Source of the DNA: Lentzea terrae
GTDB taxonomy: Bacteria; Actinomycetota; Actinomycetes; Mycobacteriales; Pseudonocardiaceae
Assembly (NCBI RefSeq): GCF_003265345.1
Contig: NZ_QFWW01000036.1
Location: 1-64,000, forward strand
Direction: 5' to 3'
Length of the DNA stretch: 64,000 nt
The stretch's first letter is position 1. Each line of letters opens with the position of its first letter. The notes beneath the pieces were generated by a model, which saw only the letters and a program-made list of their open reading frames with translations, was not told the DNA's origin and did no database searches. This document shows positions 17,685 through 26,312 of this stretch, piece after piece. Made by a program: the position numbers and the translations under genes.

Positions 17685-20600
17685 ATGGACGCGGATTTCG
17701 TCAGCTCGGTCGCGGCCGTGGGCGATCGGGTGGAGATAAAGCTGAGCTTCGGCGACCAGGTGGTCGGCGACCTAGTCGAGCTCGCCGCCGACCGGTTGCG
17801 GGTGCGTCAGGACGACGGGGCGGACGTCGCCCTGTTGCTCAGCACGATCCTGATGGTGCGCAGGGTGGTGGGATTAGGGCCGCCGCCCGCGCCACTGCTC
17901 GTCTCGCTGGCGTCACCGCTCGCATCGCCAGTGGCTCAGCTGCCTGCGCCGCCGCAACCGGTGGAAACGCCTGCCGCACAATCCGTGCCGCCTGCGCAGC
18001 AACCCGTCCAGCAACCCGTGGCGGCGCCTGCCGTCGCGCCGGCGCCGGTGGTGCACGAGGAGCCGGTGCCCGAAGTCTTGGTAGAGCCGTACGACGATCT
18101 CGACCCCCCGCTCGACACACTCAGCGAGGAGACCGCACTGCCCGTGCGGACGCGGCTAACGGGTGCCGAGGAGTGTCGGCGAGACCTGGAGTCGATCTGC
18201 AATTCCCTGGCCGACGCCCAGCGTGTGCACGAGCTGGAACCCAGGTTCGGCAAGGTCACGAGACTCCTCGAACGCGCGCGGCCGTTGCAGCGCAGGGATC
18301 CCTACAACCCCGACATGTTCTACCTCTGCGGGGTTCTCGCGTTCCTCAGCGAGAAGTACGAGACGGCCCGGCCCTACCTGGCCACCGGGGCGGACCTCGA
18401 CGGGGGTGACGAGGAGTGCGCGCGGCTGCTGGCCGTGGCGTCCGCCCGGTTGCACGACCACGAGACGGCGGCGTTCGCGCTGATCAAGTACTTCCGCCTC
18501 GTGCCGCCGCACTCCGACCCCACGCTGTGGCCGTTGCTGCTGCGGGTGGTGGACCGCTACCGGCTCGGGCGCGGTGTGCTGCACGAGCTGCTGGGCGTGC
18601 ATGACGCGGCCGCCTCCACCGAGCTCGTGGAGGCCGCGCTCCGGGGGACGACCCCGCCCGAGACGCCGCTGGTCCGGCCCACGGGTGCGACGCGCAGGCC
18701 GTTGACGCACGCCCCGGTCGTGGCCACCGCCGTCAGGCCCGTTGTGACGATGCCTGTCGCCAAGGCGGCTCCAGGAGCAAAGTCCGCGTTCAAGCAGAAC
18801 TCGGCTCTCCGCCGCAGCGACGGTTACTACCAGCAGGCAAAGCGGTTGGAGTTGACGGAGAAGAACTTCGCCGGGGCCAAGCTCGCCTACCGCGAGGCGA
18901 TCCGTCGGGGCGAGCGGGTCGAGAGCGCCGTCAAGGACCTCGCCTGGCTGACCAAGCGCACCGAGGACGCGCAAGCGGCGCTGGACATCATCACCAAGGA
19001 GTTCGCCGGTTTGGTCAGCAAGGGCGACGCGCTGGACAACATCCTGATCGACTTCCTCGTCGGCACAGGGGAGTTCGAGGAGGCGCTGGTGGTGCTGGAA
19101 CGCCAGTTCCGGCGCGGGAACCTCGCCGTGTCGAAGCGCAACCACCTCCGTCACCAGATCGCCTACACGAAGCTGTCCGCCGGCAAGGACTCGGTGGAGG
19201 ACTGGCACGCCGTGATGGTGGCGACCGACACCCCGGCCGCTCGGCGAGGCATGGCGCTGGCACTGATCCAGCGCGGTGGGGAGCGTGAACTGGCGCGAGC
19301 GGAGGAGGTCCTCTCCTCGGACGACGATGATAAGGCCGTTGACATCCGGCGTCGCATCGACCAGATCCGCACCGGTGAGTCGAGCGGCGTCGATCCCCGC
19401 TGGGCCAACGAGATCCTCGGCAAGCTCGACCAACTGGCGATCACCCCGCTGGTCGACTTCGTGATGGCCAACTACTCGAGCGGAGCGGTGACCGTCCGGG
19501 AGCAGCGTCAGCGGGAGAAGAGCAAGAAGCCCACCCGCGGCGACGCGCACCGGCTCGCGGAGAACGCCCACCGCCAGCGCGGCCGGGTGCGCGAGGCCAG
19601 CGCGGACAGTTACATTTCCGCCGCGGTGCTCGCGTGGGAGACACACCGGGACGACTTCCTGGAGCTGCTGTGCTCTGGTGTGACGGCATTGGCCGACGTG
19701 GTTCTCGAACGCAGTGCCGAGGCGGCGCGCGGCCTGTACCTGGAGGCGTTGCGCATCGCCGATCGGCTGGAGGAGCAGGCGGACAAGTCTGACGCCAGCC
19801 TGGCCCTGTCGAGGTTCCTGCGGTCCCTCGACGGGCGGCGGGCGCTGAGGTCGTTTCACGGCAACACGGAGGCGCGACTTGGCAAGCTCGTCGCCGTGCT
19901 GCATGCTCAGCACGGTGACGAGGTGTTCGATCTCGTCACCCAGCTCGTGTCCCAAGTGGACGAAGCAAGCGACCAGGTTCTGGAAGCGATCTTCACCTCC
20001 GACAAACTGCGTGCCGCCGCCGTCAAGTACCTGGCGGATCGGCAGAGCAACGGGTCCAGCCTCACGAGCGCGGACGAGATCACTCGCGTCTGGCGCAAGC
20101 TGGGCGAACGGGAGGCGCAACGTTATCCGGAGGCGTCGGCGCAGTTGCAGTTCCTGGCCGACATCCGTCTCACCGAGGACGTGCTCGACGGTACGGTCGA
20201 GCGGTTGGACACGCTGACGCCGGACATCCTCGATCCAGCGCTCAGGGGGAGGCTCGCTGACGGCCTGCGCAGGCTGCGCGCATATCTCTACGAGACGTCG
20301 TTCGAGGACCGTGAGGCCAGCCTGCGCCACGCCGCCGAGCTGATGCGCCAGATCCAGCAGAACGTGCGGCACGCTCCCACCAGGGTCGCGGTCGAACTCG
20401 TGTGGCCCACCTCGGTGAAGGTCGGGCGGATGGTCGATGAAGCGCACCGGGCATTGATCAGCCAGTACCCGCCCAAACCAACCATCACCCAGGAACTGGC
20501 GACCAGCACCGTGGACAAGTCGCGCGTGATCACGGTGCAGGTCAAGGTGGGCAACGAAATGCACGCCGCGCCGCTGGAGTCACCCATCCTCAGATGCAGC

Positions 20601-22037
20601 AACGTTCCCGACTGGTTCCAGGCCGAGGAGACGACGATGGTGCTGCCGAGCGCGGTGCGCGGCGGGCAGCACTACATCCAGGTGGTGCGGTTGCGGGCCA
20701 CGGACAAGGCGCTGGCCGCTGGAGCGTTCACGCTCAACGTTTCGCTGGAGTACCACGCACGCGGCACCGAAGACCTGCTGACCACCACGGTGACGCTGGC
20801 GGTCCGGCTGTTGTCCGAGGCCGACTTCCACCCGATCGCCCCCAACCCGTTCGTAGAGGGCGCGTCGGGCAAGACCGTCACGGACCCGGAGATGTTCGTC
20901 GGCCGCGGCGAAGTGCTGCGGCGGATTCAGCAGCACTTCGAGAACGCGCGCACTCCCGGCAGCGGCGTCGCGATCTTCGGGCAGAAGCGCGCGGGCAAGT
21001 CGTCGATCCGGATCCACCTGAAGTCCGAGCTGCAGAAGCGGCCGGACTTCATCGTGGTGGACCTGGAGAACATCGCCACGATCACCCCTGACCCCGGCAA
21101 CAGCACCAGGGTGGTCGCGCAGGTGCTGTGGGCGATCGTCGAGCAGGCGGAGCGCGAGATCGCGGAGAGGTTCGGCGACCGCGGCCCGGACCGGCTGTTC
21201 TCCGGCGGGTGGACGAGGGCCGAGTTCCTCGCTGAGGATCAGCCAGTGTCAGCGTTCGTCAGGCTGGTGCGCGACTACCTGGACGCCTGGCCCGCGACGA
21301 ACAGGCCGACCATGATCGTGATGATCGACGAGTTCCAGTACTTCGAGCATTGGATTCGCGAGAAGCTGCTCGCGCCGTCGTTCATGCAGTCGTTGAAGGC
21401 CATCATCGAGCGCAGGCTCTTCCACATGGTGATCGTCGGCCAGGACGCGCTGGAGCGGCTGATCGCCGACCACGCCAACGTCTTCGGGGTGTTCGCGACC
21501 GAGCGGGTCAGCTACCTCGACAGCGCGAGCGCCGAACTACTGATCGACAAGCCGATCCTGGACCGCGGCGGCAGCCGGTTCCGCGGCGTGGCGAAGGAGC
21601 GCATCGCCGAGCTGACCGGCGGAAGTGCGTACTACATCCAGAGGTTCTGCCGCGACCTCGTGGAGTACATGAACCAGCAGCAGGCGCCGCTGGTGACGGA
21701 GGCGGACGTGGAGCGGGTGCGCACTATCACGCTGAGGTCGTTGCGCGCCAGCAACTTCGACAACCTGGAGACGGCCGGGTACACCGATCCCGACAGGGTG
21801 GACGCGTCGACGTACCGCAGCGCGTTGCTGGCGATCGCGCGGGCAGGCAAGAACGGGCCCGCGACCTATGACAGCGTGGCCGAGGTCTATGACGGCGTCT
21901 TCGACTTGAAGACCCTGCTGGACGATCTCGTGCTGCGCGACGTCGTGCGGGTGGAGTCGGGCGGGTACCGGATCGTGGTCAGGCTCTACCAGGACTGGCT
22001 GTTGTCTAGTGTGGCGCAGTCGGGCAGCCAGGCATGA
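17685..22037 (+). CDS. Giant Sm-like/TPR/STAND-type NTPase
   Basis: This 1450-residue protein starts at ATG 17685. Residues about 5-62 form a small all-beta domain resembling Sm/SH3-like folds (VEIKLSFGDQVVGDLVELAA). A Pro/Ala/Val-rich linker follows to about 150, then a long helical TPR-like region (about 160-860, for example YYQQAKRLELTEKNFAGAKL). A beta-sandwich-like domain precedes NPFVEG and the ATPase, which starts near 1065 with FVGR. Walker A is GQKRAGKSS at about 1099, Walker B is MIVMIDEF at about 1210, a VIVGQ sensor-like strand lies near 1246, and a winged-helix-like end closes the protein. This layout (repeat sensor, regulatory NTPase, partner genes) is typical of STAND-type switches in bacterial conflict systems. 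It overlaps the next gene by four bases. Unlike its neighbours on the island, it is intact. Confidence 0.75.
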   Translation: MDADFVSSVAAVGDRVEIKLSFGDQVVGDLVELAADRLRVRQDDGADVALLLSTILMVRRVVGLGPPPAPLLVSLASPLASPVAQLPAPPQPVETPAAQSVPPAQQPVQQPVAAPAVAPAPVVHEEPVPEVLVEPYDDLDPPLDTLSEETALPVRTRLTGAEECRRDLESICNSLADAQRVHELEPRFGKVTRLLERARPLQRRDPYNPDMFYLCGVLAFLSEKYETARPYLATGADLDGGDEECARLLAVASARLHDHETAAFALIKYFRLVPPHSDPTLWPLLLRVVDRYRLGRGVLHELLGVHDAAASTELVEAALRGTTPPETPLVRPTGATRRPLTHAPVVATAVRPVVTMPVAKAAPGAKSAFKQNSALRRSDGYYQQAKRLELTEKNFAGAKLAYREAIRRGERVESAVKDLAWLTKRTEDAQAALDIITKEFAGLVSKGDALDNILIDFLVGTGEFEEALVVLERQFRRGNLAVSKRNHLRHQIAYTKLSAGKDSVEDWHAVMVATDTPAARRGMALALIQRGGERELARAEEVLSSDDDDKAVDIRRRIDQIRTGESSGVDPRWANEILGKLDQLAITPLVDFVMANYSSGAVTVREQRQREKSKKPTRGDAHRLAENAHRQRGRVREASADSYISAAVLAWETHRDDFLELLCSGVTALADVVLERSAEAARGLYLEALRIADRLEEQADKSDASLALSRFLRSLDGRRALRSFHGNTEARLGKLVAVLHAQHGDEVFDLVTQLVSQVDEASDQVLEAIFTSDKLRAAAVKYLADRQSNGSSLTSADEITRVWRKLGEREAQRYPEASAQLQFLADIRLTEDVLDGTVERLDTLTPDILDPALRGRLADGLRRLRAYLYETSFEDREASLRHAAELMRQIQQNVRHAPTRVAVELVWPTSVKVGRMVDEAHRALISQYPPKPTITQELATSTVDKSRVITVQVKVGNEMHAAPLESPILRCSNVPDWFQAEETTMVLPSAVRGGQHYIQVVRLRATDKALAAGAFTLNVSLEYHARGTEDLLTTTVTLAVRLLSEADFHPIAPNPFVEGASGKTVTDPEMFVGRGEVLRRIQQHFENARTPGSGVAIFGQKRAGKSSIRIHLKSELQKRPDFIVVDLENIATITPDPGNSTRVVAQVLWAIVEQAEREIAERFGDRGPDRLFSGGWTRAEFLAEDQPVSAFVRLVRDYLDAWPATNRPTMIVMIDEFQYFEHWIREKLLAPSFMQSLKAIIERRLFHMVIVGQDALERLIADHANVFGVFATERVSYLDSASAELLIDKPILDRGGSRFRGVAKERIAELTGGSAYYIQRFCRDLVEYMNQQQAPLVTEADVERVRTITLRSLRASNFDNLETAGYTDPDRVDASTYRSALLAIARAGKNGPATYDSVAEVYDGVFDLKTLLDDLVLRDVVRVESGGYRIVVRLYQDWLLSSVAQSGSQA

Positions 22038-23098
22038 GCGGCAACCCCTACCGCAGCGTAGGCCAGCGCGTGACAGGACAGGAGTTCGTCGGCCGGGCGG
22101 ATCTCCTGTGGCGCGTTCGGTCCACTTGGGACGGATCTGGGCTCGGCAACCTGAGTGTGCAGGGCTTCCAGCGGATGGGCAAGAGCAGCCTCGTGGCCCA
22201 GGCCGTCGAGCACGACGCGGAGAACCGCCCCGACCTGCTGTTCACGTCGCTCAGCGTGGGGGACCACGACAACGGGCCCATGTTGTTCCAGTCGGTGCTG
22301 CGGACGACCCACGAACAGTTGGTGTCCCGGTCTCTCGCCAGCGTGAAGCCGTACCTGCCGGTGCTCGACGGGATCGTCGCGCAGGCCAAGGGGATCGAGG
22401 ACGACGGGGAGCTCCGCGACCAGGTCAAGACCTACTACCGGCACCTGACCAACGCGGGTGTCTCGACGATCGTCGTGCTGGACGAGTTCGACCGGGCAGA
22501 CGGTGTTTTCACGAAGCTCTCGGAGTTCCAGGTGCTGCGCTCGCTCGCCAGCGAACGGTTCTCCATCGGGCTGGTGACCGTGTCGCGCAGGCCGGTGGAG
22601 AACATCGAGATCGACGCTGCGGGCGGCTCGACGCTGGATGCGGTGCTGTCGCTGCGCTGCGACGTGGGTTGCTTCGCCGACAAAGAGATCGACCTGCTGC
22701 TGGCCCGCGCGTTGCAGGCCGGCGTCGATTTGAGTGAACACCGCGCCGCGCTGATCAAGTGCGCGGGCGGTCACCCATACCTGCTCAGTTTGTTGTGCCA
22801 CGAGGTGATGCAGATCCACCAGCAGTCCGGCCGCATCGACGTGCCAGCCGCCCGGCGCGCGCTGGCGGGTCAGTTCGAGTCGCAGTTCCGCGGATTGGTC
22901 AAGACGCTCGACACAGTGAGCGGCCGTCGCGGCGAGTACCTGCTGCGCAAGGTCGCGGGCGACGACGCGGGCTCGTTGCCGAACGCCGACGTGGACCTGC
23001 TGACCCGGCTGGGGCTCGTGCGGGAGGAGGCCGGGGTCATCCGGTTGTTCAGCGACGAGTTCCAGCAGTACGTGCTGCGCACGACCAGCGTGATGTGA
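22034..23098 (+). CDS. AAA/STAND-type ATPase, third gene of the operon
   Basis: This 354-residue protein starts at ATG 22034, overlapping the previous stop in ATGA, which implies translational coupling. It starts with NPYRSVG and FVGRADLL, then Walker A GFQRMGKSS at about residue 45, Walker B TIVVLDEFDRAD at about 150 and a polar strand LVTVSRR at about 180. Next come a helical lid with GGHPYLLSLLCHEV at about 240 and a C-terminal winged-helix-like segment (LLTRLGLVREEAGVIRLFSDEFQQYV). The arrangement matches the archaeal-type/AAA_16 ATPases and parallels the C-terminal ATPase of the upstream protein, including the shared G-x-x-R-x-GKSS loop and NPF/NPY...FVGR entry. The two may have arisen by duplication and may hetero-oligomerise; that is inference. 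Confidence 0.75.
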   Translation: MSGNPYRSVGQRVTGQEFVGRADLLWRVRSTWDGSGLGNLSVQGFQRMGKSSLVAQAVEHDAENRPDLLFTSLSVGDHDNGPMLFQSVLRTTHEQLVSRSLASVKPYLPVLDGIVAQAKGIEDDGELRDQVKTYYRHLTNAGVSTIVVLDEFDRADGVFTKLSEFQVLRSLASERFSIGLVTVSRRPVENIEIDAAGGSTLDAVLSLRCDVGCFADKEIDLLLARALQAGVDLSEHRAALIKCAGGHPYLLSLLCHEVMQIHQQSGRIDVPAARRALAGQFESQFRGLVKTLDTVSGRRGEYLLRKVAGDDAGSLPNADVDLLTRLGLVREEAGVIRLFSDEFQQYVLRTTSVM

Positions 23099-23727
23099 GC
23101 TCCGCTTTCTGGTTGGCGGGCTGACCTCCTGCCCTTTTGTCATGCCGCTTGGCACCCGTGCCGATCAGTCCGGCGGTCGGTGGGAAGCTCGCGGTCTGCA
23201 AAGCGCGTACGCTGCCGTTCGCTCTCTGGTGGGAGTGATCGCCGTCCTCGCCGAGCAGGTCCCGGTACGTCAACGTCGGTACGACCGCCCAGTTGAGCCT
23301 GCTCCAGGCGCTGGCGGGGCTGACTCGTCGCGGCGGCCCGCTTGTGCGGAGCTGAAGATCAGCATGGACCGGGCTGCGATCTGGTAGTGGCCCTTCGCAG
23401 GTCAACTCCCATGTAAACCAGCTGGTCCTGCCCTCACCGGCGGATCAGGTTGAGTCGGACTCGTGGAGCCCGCTACACGGCGCATTCGTGCTACCGAACA
23501 CCGCGATGACACGCCGATGCCACACCCTGACCTTTCAACCTCGGTAGTCGCGTCGACCAGCAGCCGCAGGTGAAGTGAGGCAGCGTCGCGCAGGCGTGGC
23601 GGCCTAGGTGGCGCCACCGAGGCGCAAGGCGGTATCGACCAGGCAGAGGCCTGCCCACAGGGAGATCGGCCGGTATCGGGCGAGCTGCCCAGGTGGGCTC
23701 ACGCGAGCGGCAAGTTGGTTACGCGGA
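23099..23727. other. No recognisable gene between ATPase operon and arsM remnant
   Basis: Open frames here are short and none resembles a known family. No hairpin strong enough to call a terminator for the operon was found. The stretch is probably decayed mobile-element DNA. Confidence 0.5.
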
Positions 23728-24015
23728 TTCAACCTCTCCGTCGACAAGCCCGCCGTGTTTGCTGAGACCTTCCGTGTTCTGCGCCTCGGCGGCCGCCTCG
23801 GCATCTCCGACGTCGTCGCCGACGACCACCTCACGCCCGCCGAGCGAGTCGAACGCGGCTCCTACGTCAGCTGCATCGCCGGCGCCCGACCTTCACCGAG
23901 TACCGCGAAGGACTGGAAGCAGCCGGCTTCGCCGACATCGCGATCACGCCGACCTTCGAGGCCGCAGAGGGCATGCACTCCGCGACCGTGCGCGCCACCA
24001 AGCCGACCACGTCGG
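23728..24015 (+). pseudogene. Arsenite methyltransferase (ArsM-type) fragment
   Basis: The segment reads NLSVDKPAVFAETFRVL, then GGRLGISDVVADDHLTPAER and GSYVSCIAGA. After a one-base shift it continues TFTEYREGLEAAGFADIAI to SATVRATKP. This is the C-terminal half of an ArsM-like SAM-dependent methyltransferase, including the conserved cysteine of the CIAGA block. The SAM-binding N-terminal half is missing and no start is visible, so it is a dead fragment. Arsenic genes are common island cargo. Confidence 0.75.
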
Positions 24016-24403
24016 TGAGTGCGCCTGTTGCGGCGCAGGCCGGGATCGTGCTGTGGAGTCAGTGCCTGCTGCACGTCGACCGAAGTGGCGGTCGAGCCGG
24101 GCGTCACGGTGGCTGAGGTCAAGTCCGCTGCCGGATGCGGCTGTCAGTGGCTTGCATCCGATCATTGGACCGGCCATGCCGGCGGCGAGATGCGGAACGA
24201 TGGTGGGTGACGGTTGCTGGTGGGTGAGCACTGGGTTAAAGCGGGTTTGTGAGTCCTTCCCGAGACGCGTGCGCTTACCGGTAGCTGGAGATGAGCGACC
24301 GCTAAGGGATGTTGTGCCCACCTGGCGCTGGTGTGAGCACATCACCAATACCTGCCGGCGTTCTCCCGCTGACCGCTGTCGTCGAGGCGTGGAGGTATGT
24401 GAC
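24016..24403. other. No gene; probable left flank of IS110-type element
   Basis: No coding frame with family resemblance was found. IS110-group elements carry a non-coding leader before the transposase, and this stretch directly precedes the transposase start, so part of it is probably that leader. Confidence 0.4.
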
Positions 24404-25069
24404 GTGCTGTTCGTCGGTGATGACTGGGCTGAAGGTCATCACGACATCGAGATCATGGACGCCGGCGGCAAGAAGCTGTGCGGTACGCGACTGCCTGAAG
24501 GTGTCGAGGGCGTCCAGCAGTTGCATGCGTTGATCGCCGACCACGCCGACTGCGGGCCGGAGCAGGTGTCGGTCGCGATCGAGACTGACCGCGGGCCGTG
24601 GGTGACGGCGCTGGTTGCCGCAGGCTATCGAGTGTTCGCGGCCAATCCGCGCCAGGCCGCTCGGTTCCGGGAACGGTTTGCGATGTCCGGTGCCAAGAGC
24701 GACGCCGCAGACGAACACACGCTGGCGGACATGGTGCGCACGGACTCATACCAGCTGCGTCAGGTGGCTGGCGACAGCGAGCTGTCCGAGGCGATCAAGC
24801 TGCTCGCGCGCACGCATCAGACCTTGATCTGGGACCGCCAACGAAAGGTCGCGCGCCTGCGCGCGCAGCTGCGCGGCTTCTTCCCGGCGGCACTGGCAGC
24901 GTTTGGCGAAGACCTCGTGGCAGGTGAGGTGCTGGACCTTCTCAAGCAAGCTCCTGATCCGGACGCCGCAGCGAAGCTCTCGCGGTCGGAGATCTTGGCC
25001 GCGCTGAAGCGTGTGGGCCGGAAGCGGCTCGTCGATGAGCGGGCTGAGCGAATCCACGCGGGACTGAGT
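24404..25069 (+). mobile_element. IS110-family transposase, truncated
   Basis: From GTG 24404 the frame reads MLFVGDDWAEGHHDIEIM, carrying the first aspartate of the DEDD catalytic set. It continues through VAIETDRGPWVTALVAAGY and NPRQAARFRERF.MSGAKSDAADEHTLADMVR to LSRSEILAALKRVGRKR. This matches about the first 220 residues of an IS110-group transposase. The C-terminal Transposase_20 domain with its serine is absent. The frame runs by chance into an enolase fragment, so the transposase is inactive. Confidence 0.85.
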
Positions 25070-25482
25070 TCGGACGACCTCGAAGGCTGGAAGCTGATCA
25101 CCTCCGCCATCGGGACCGGGTCCAGCTCGTCGGCGACGACGTGCTCTGCACGAACATCAATCTGTTGACGGACGGCATCGAGCAGGGGATCGCGAACTCG
25201 ATCCTGGTGAAGGTGAACCAGATCGGCACGCTGACCGAGACGCTGACGACCACGGAGCGCGCCTACAAGGCGGGCTACTCGGTGGTCATGTCGCACCGGT
25301 CGGGCGAGACGGAGGACACGACGATGGCCGACCTCGCGGTAGCGATCAACTGTGGCCAGATCAAGACCGGCTCGCTGTCGCGTTCGGACCGCACGGCCAA
25401 GTACGACCAGCTCATCCGGATCGAGGAGGAGCTGGGCGCGCAGGCGCGGTATGCGGGCCGTACGGGACTCAGCAGGGGCTGA
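25070..25482 (+). pseudogene. eno: Enolase C-terminal fragment
   Basis: The segment begins DDLEGWKLITSAIG in the frame of the IS110 remnant. It shifts by one near 25112 to DRVQLVGDDVLCTN and continues IANSILVKVNQIGTLTETL, SHRSGETEDTTMADLAVA and KYDQLIRIEEELG to a TGA at 25480-25482. These are the last strands of the enolase barrel with the catalytic lysine (LVKVNQ) and the SHRSGETED loop. The N-terminal two thirds are missing, so it cannot be active. It is either debris from a second eno gene carried by the element or DNA captured when the IS element was disrupted. Confidence 0.85.
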
Positions 25483-25604
25483 GCGAGCTCCGGGCGCTGA
25501 CCGCGGTCAGCGCCCGGCCGCCGTTCGCGCCCCAACCCGTGAGATCTCGATGCGCGCGAGGTCGCGGACGTAGCGGCTGGAGCGGCCGTCCTGCGGGGTG
25601 ACCA

Positions 25605-25936
25605 GGGTCGACTGGGTGCCCACCGCTCCCGTCAACTCAACGCACTCGTTGCGGAGGCGGGCCTGCCTCCGATTCGCCTGCACGACCTGCGGCGCGGCGC
25701 GGCGACACCGGCGTCCGGGGCGGACATCAAGGTCGTGTCCAGCATGCTGAGGCACTCCTCGATCACGATCACCGCGGGCACCTAACACCGGTGTTCTGCC
25801 CCAGGTCGCGCAGGCTGCAGCAGAGGGCATCGCCCGCCTGGTGCCGCGCAAGGTCAAGTCGTACCGGGTGCCGGATCGTCCGGCGATCGAAGATCATCCG
25901 CGTCTCGGGCTCGCAAACCGTGATCCACAGCACTGA
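25605..25936 (+). pseudogene. Tyrosine-recombinase (integrase) remnant B
   Basis: The translation RQLNALVAEAGLPPIRLHDLR is followed by RGAATPASGADIKVVSSML and RHSSITITAGT. This is the C-terminal catalytic half of an integrase (HDLRR for the usual HDLRH, and RHSSITIT). A stop and frameshift then remove the catalytic-tyrosine region, and the tail (TGVLPQVAQAAAEGIARLVPRK) resumes in another frame to TGA 25934-25936. Everything upstream of the catalytic half is lost. It lies 35 bases from the attachment repeat, as expected for the integrase of the 13.6-26.0 kb element. Confidence 0.8.
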
Positions 25937-25966
25937 AGAGGAGCAGGAGAATGAGTACGGAAATGC

Positions 25967-25999
25967 AAAAAAGCAGGTAGAGACGAATCTCTACCTGCT
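25967..25999 (-). terminator. Intrinsic terminator of tRNA-Lys
   Basis: A perfect 12-bp stem (AGCAGGTAGAGA and its complement) with a four-base loop spans 25972-25999. On the minus strand it is followed by a run of six T. It lies 9 bases past the tRNA 3' end and is part of the duplicated attachment repeat. At copy 1 (13547-13574) the stem is present but the T-run is lost. Confidence 0.85.
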
Positions 26000-26052
26000 T
26001 CTCTGGAGTACGCCGCCAGGGACTCGAACCCCGGACCCGCTGATTAAGAGTC
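25972..26052 (+). repeat. Attachment-site repeat (copy 2), overlapping tRNA-Lys
   Basis: These 81 bases match 13547-13627 with two mismatches. They cover the tRNA-Lys terminator and the tRNA from its 3' end to the anticodon loop. This copy belongs to the intact tRNA and marks the right boundary of the island. Confidence 0.85.
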
Positions 26053-26082
26053 AGCTGCTCTAACCAACTGAGCTAGCGGCGC
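26009..26082 (-). tRNA. tRNA-Lys (anticodon CTT)
   Basis: On the minus strand GCGCCGC pairs with GCGGCGT in the acceptor stem, with discriminator A. The anticodon arm GCTGA-CTCTTAA-TCAGC gives CTT, and the T arm has GTTCGAGT. CCA is not encoded. It serves as the integration target for the island on its left. Confidence 0.97.
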
Positions 26083-26312
26083 TTGTTTGTGTGCCGGACA
26101 CTTGCCGTTCCGACGTGAAGAACGTTAGCACAGCGCCGCGAGCTGATCCCAATCGGCTGGTCAGGGCCCGTCTGGGGCTACATCGGCCACGTAACGATCC
26201 GGCCACTCGCGCAACTTCGGGGCACCTCGTGTCGTCACCTAGTCGGGGGACGCCAATACGACTTCGTGCAGGCAGTCTCGGGACGGGCGACAAGTAGATC
26301 GGAAGTGCGTCG

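Noticed and set aside
25141..25482. A complete small gene starting near 25141
   Set aside because: The sequence is the C-terminal third of enolase without a proper start and with its upstream part in a different frame, so it is a fragment.
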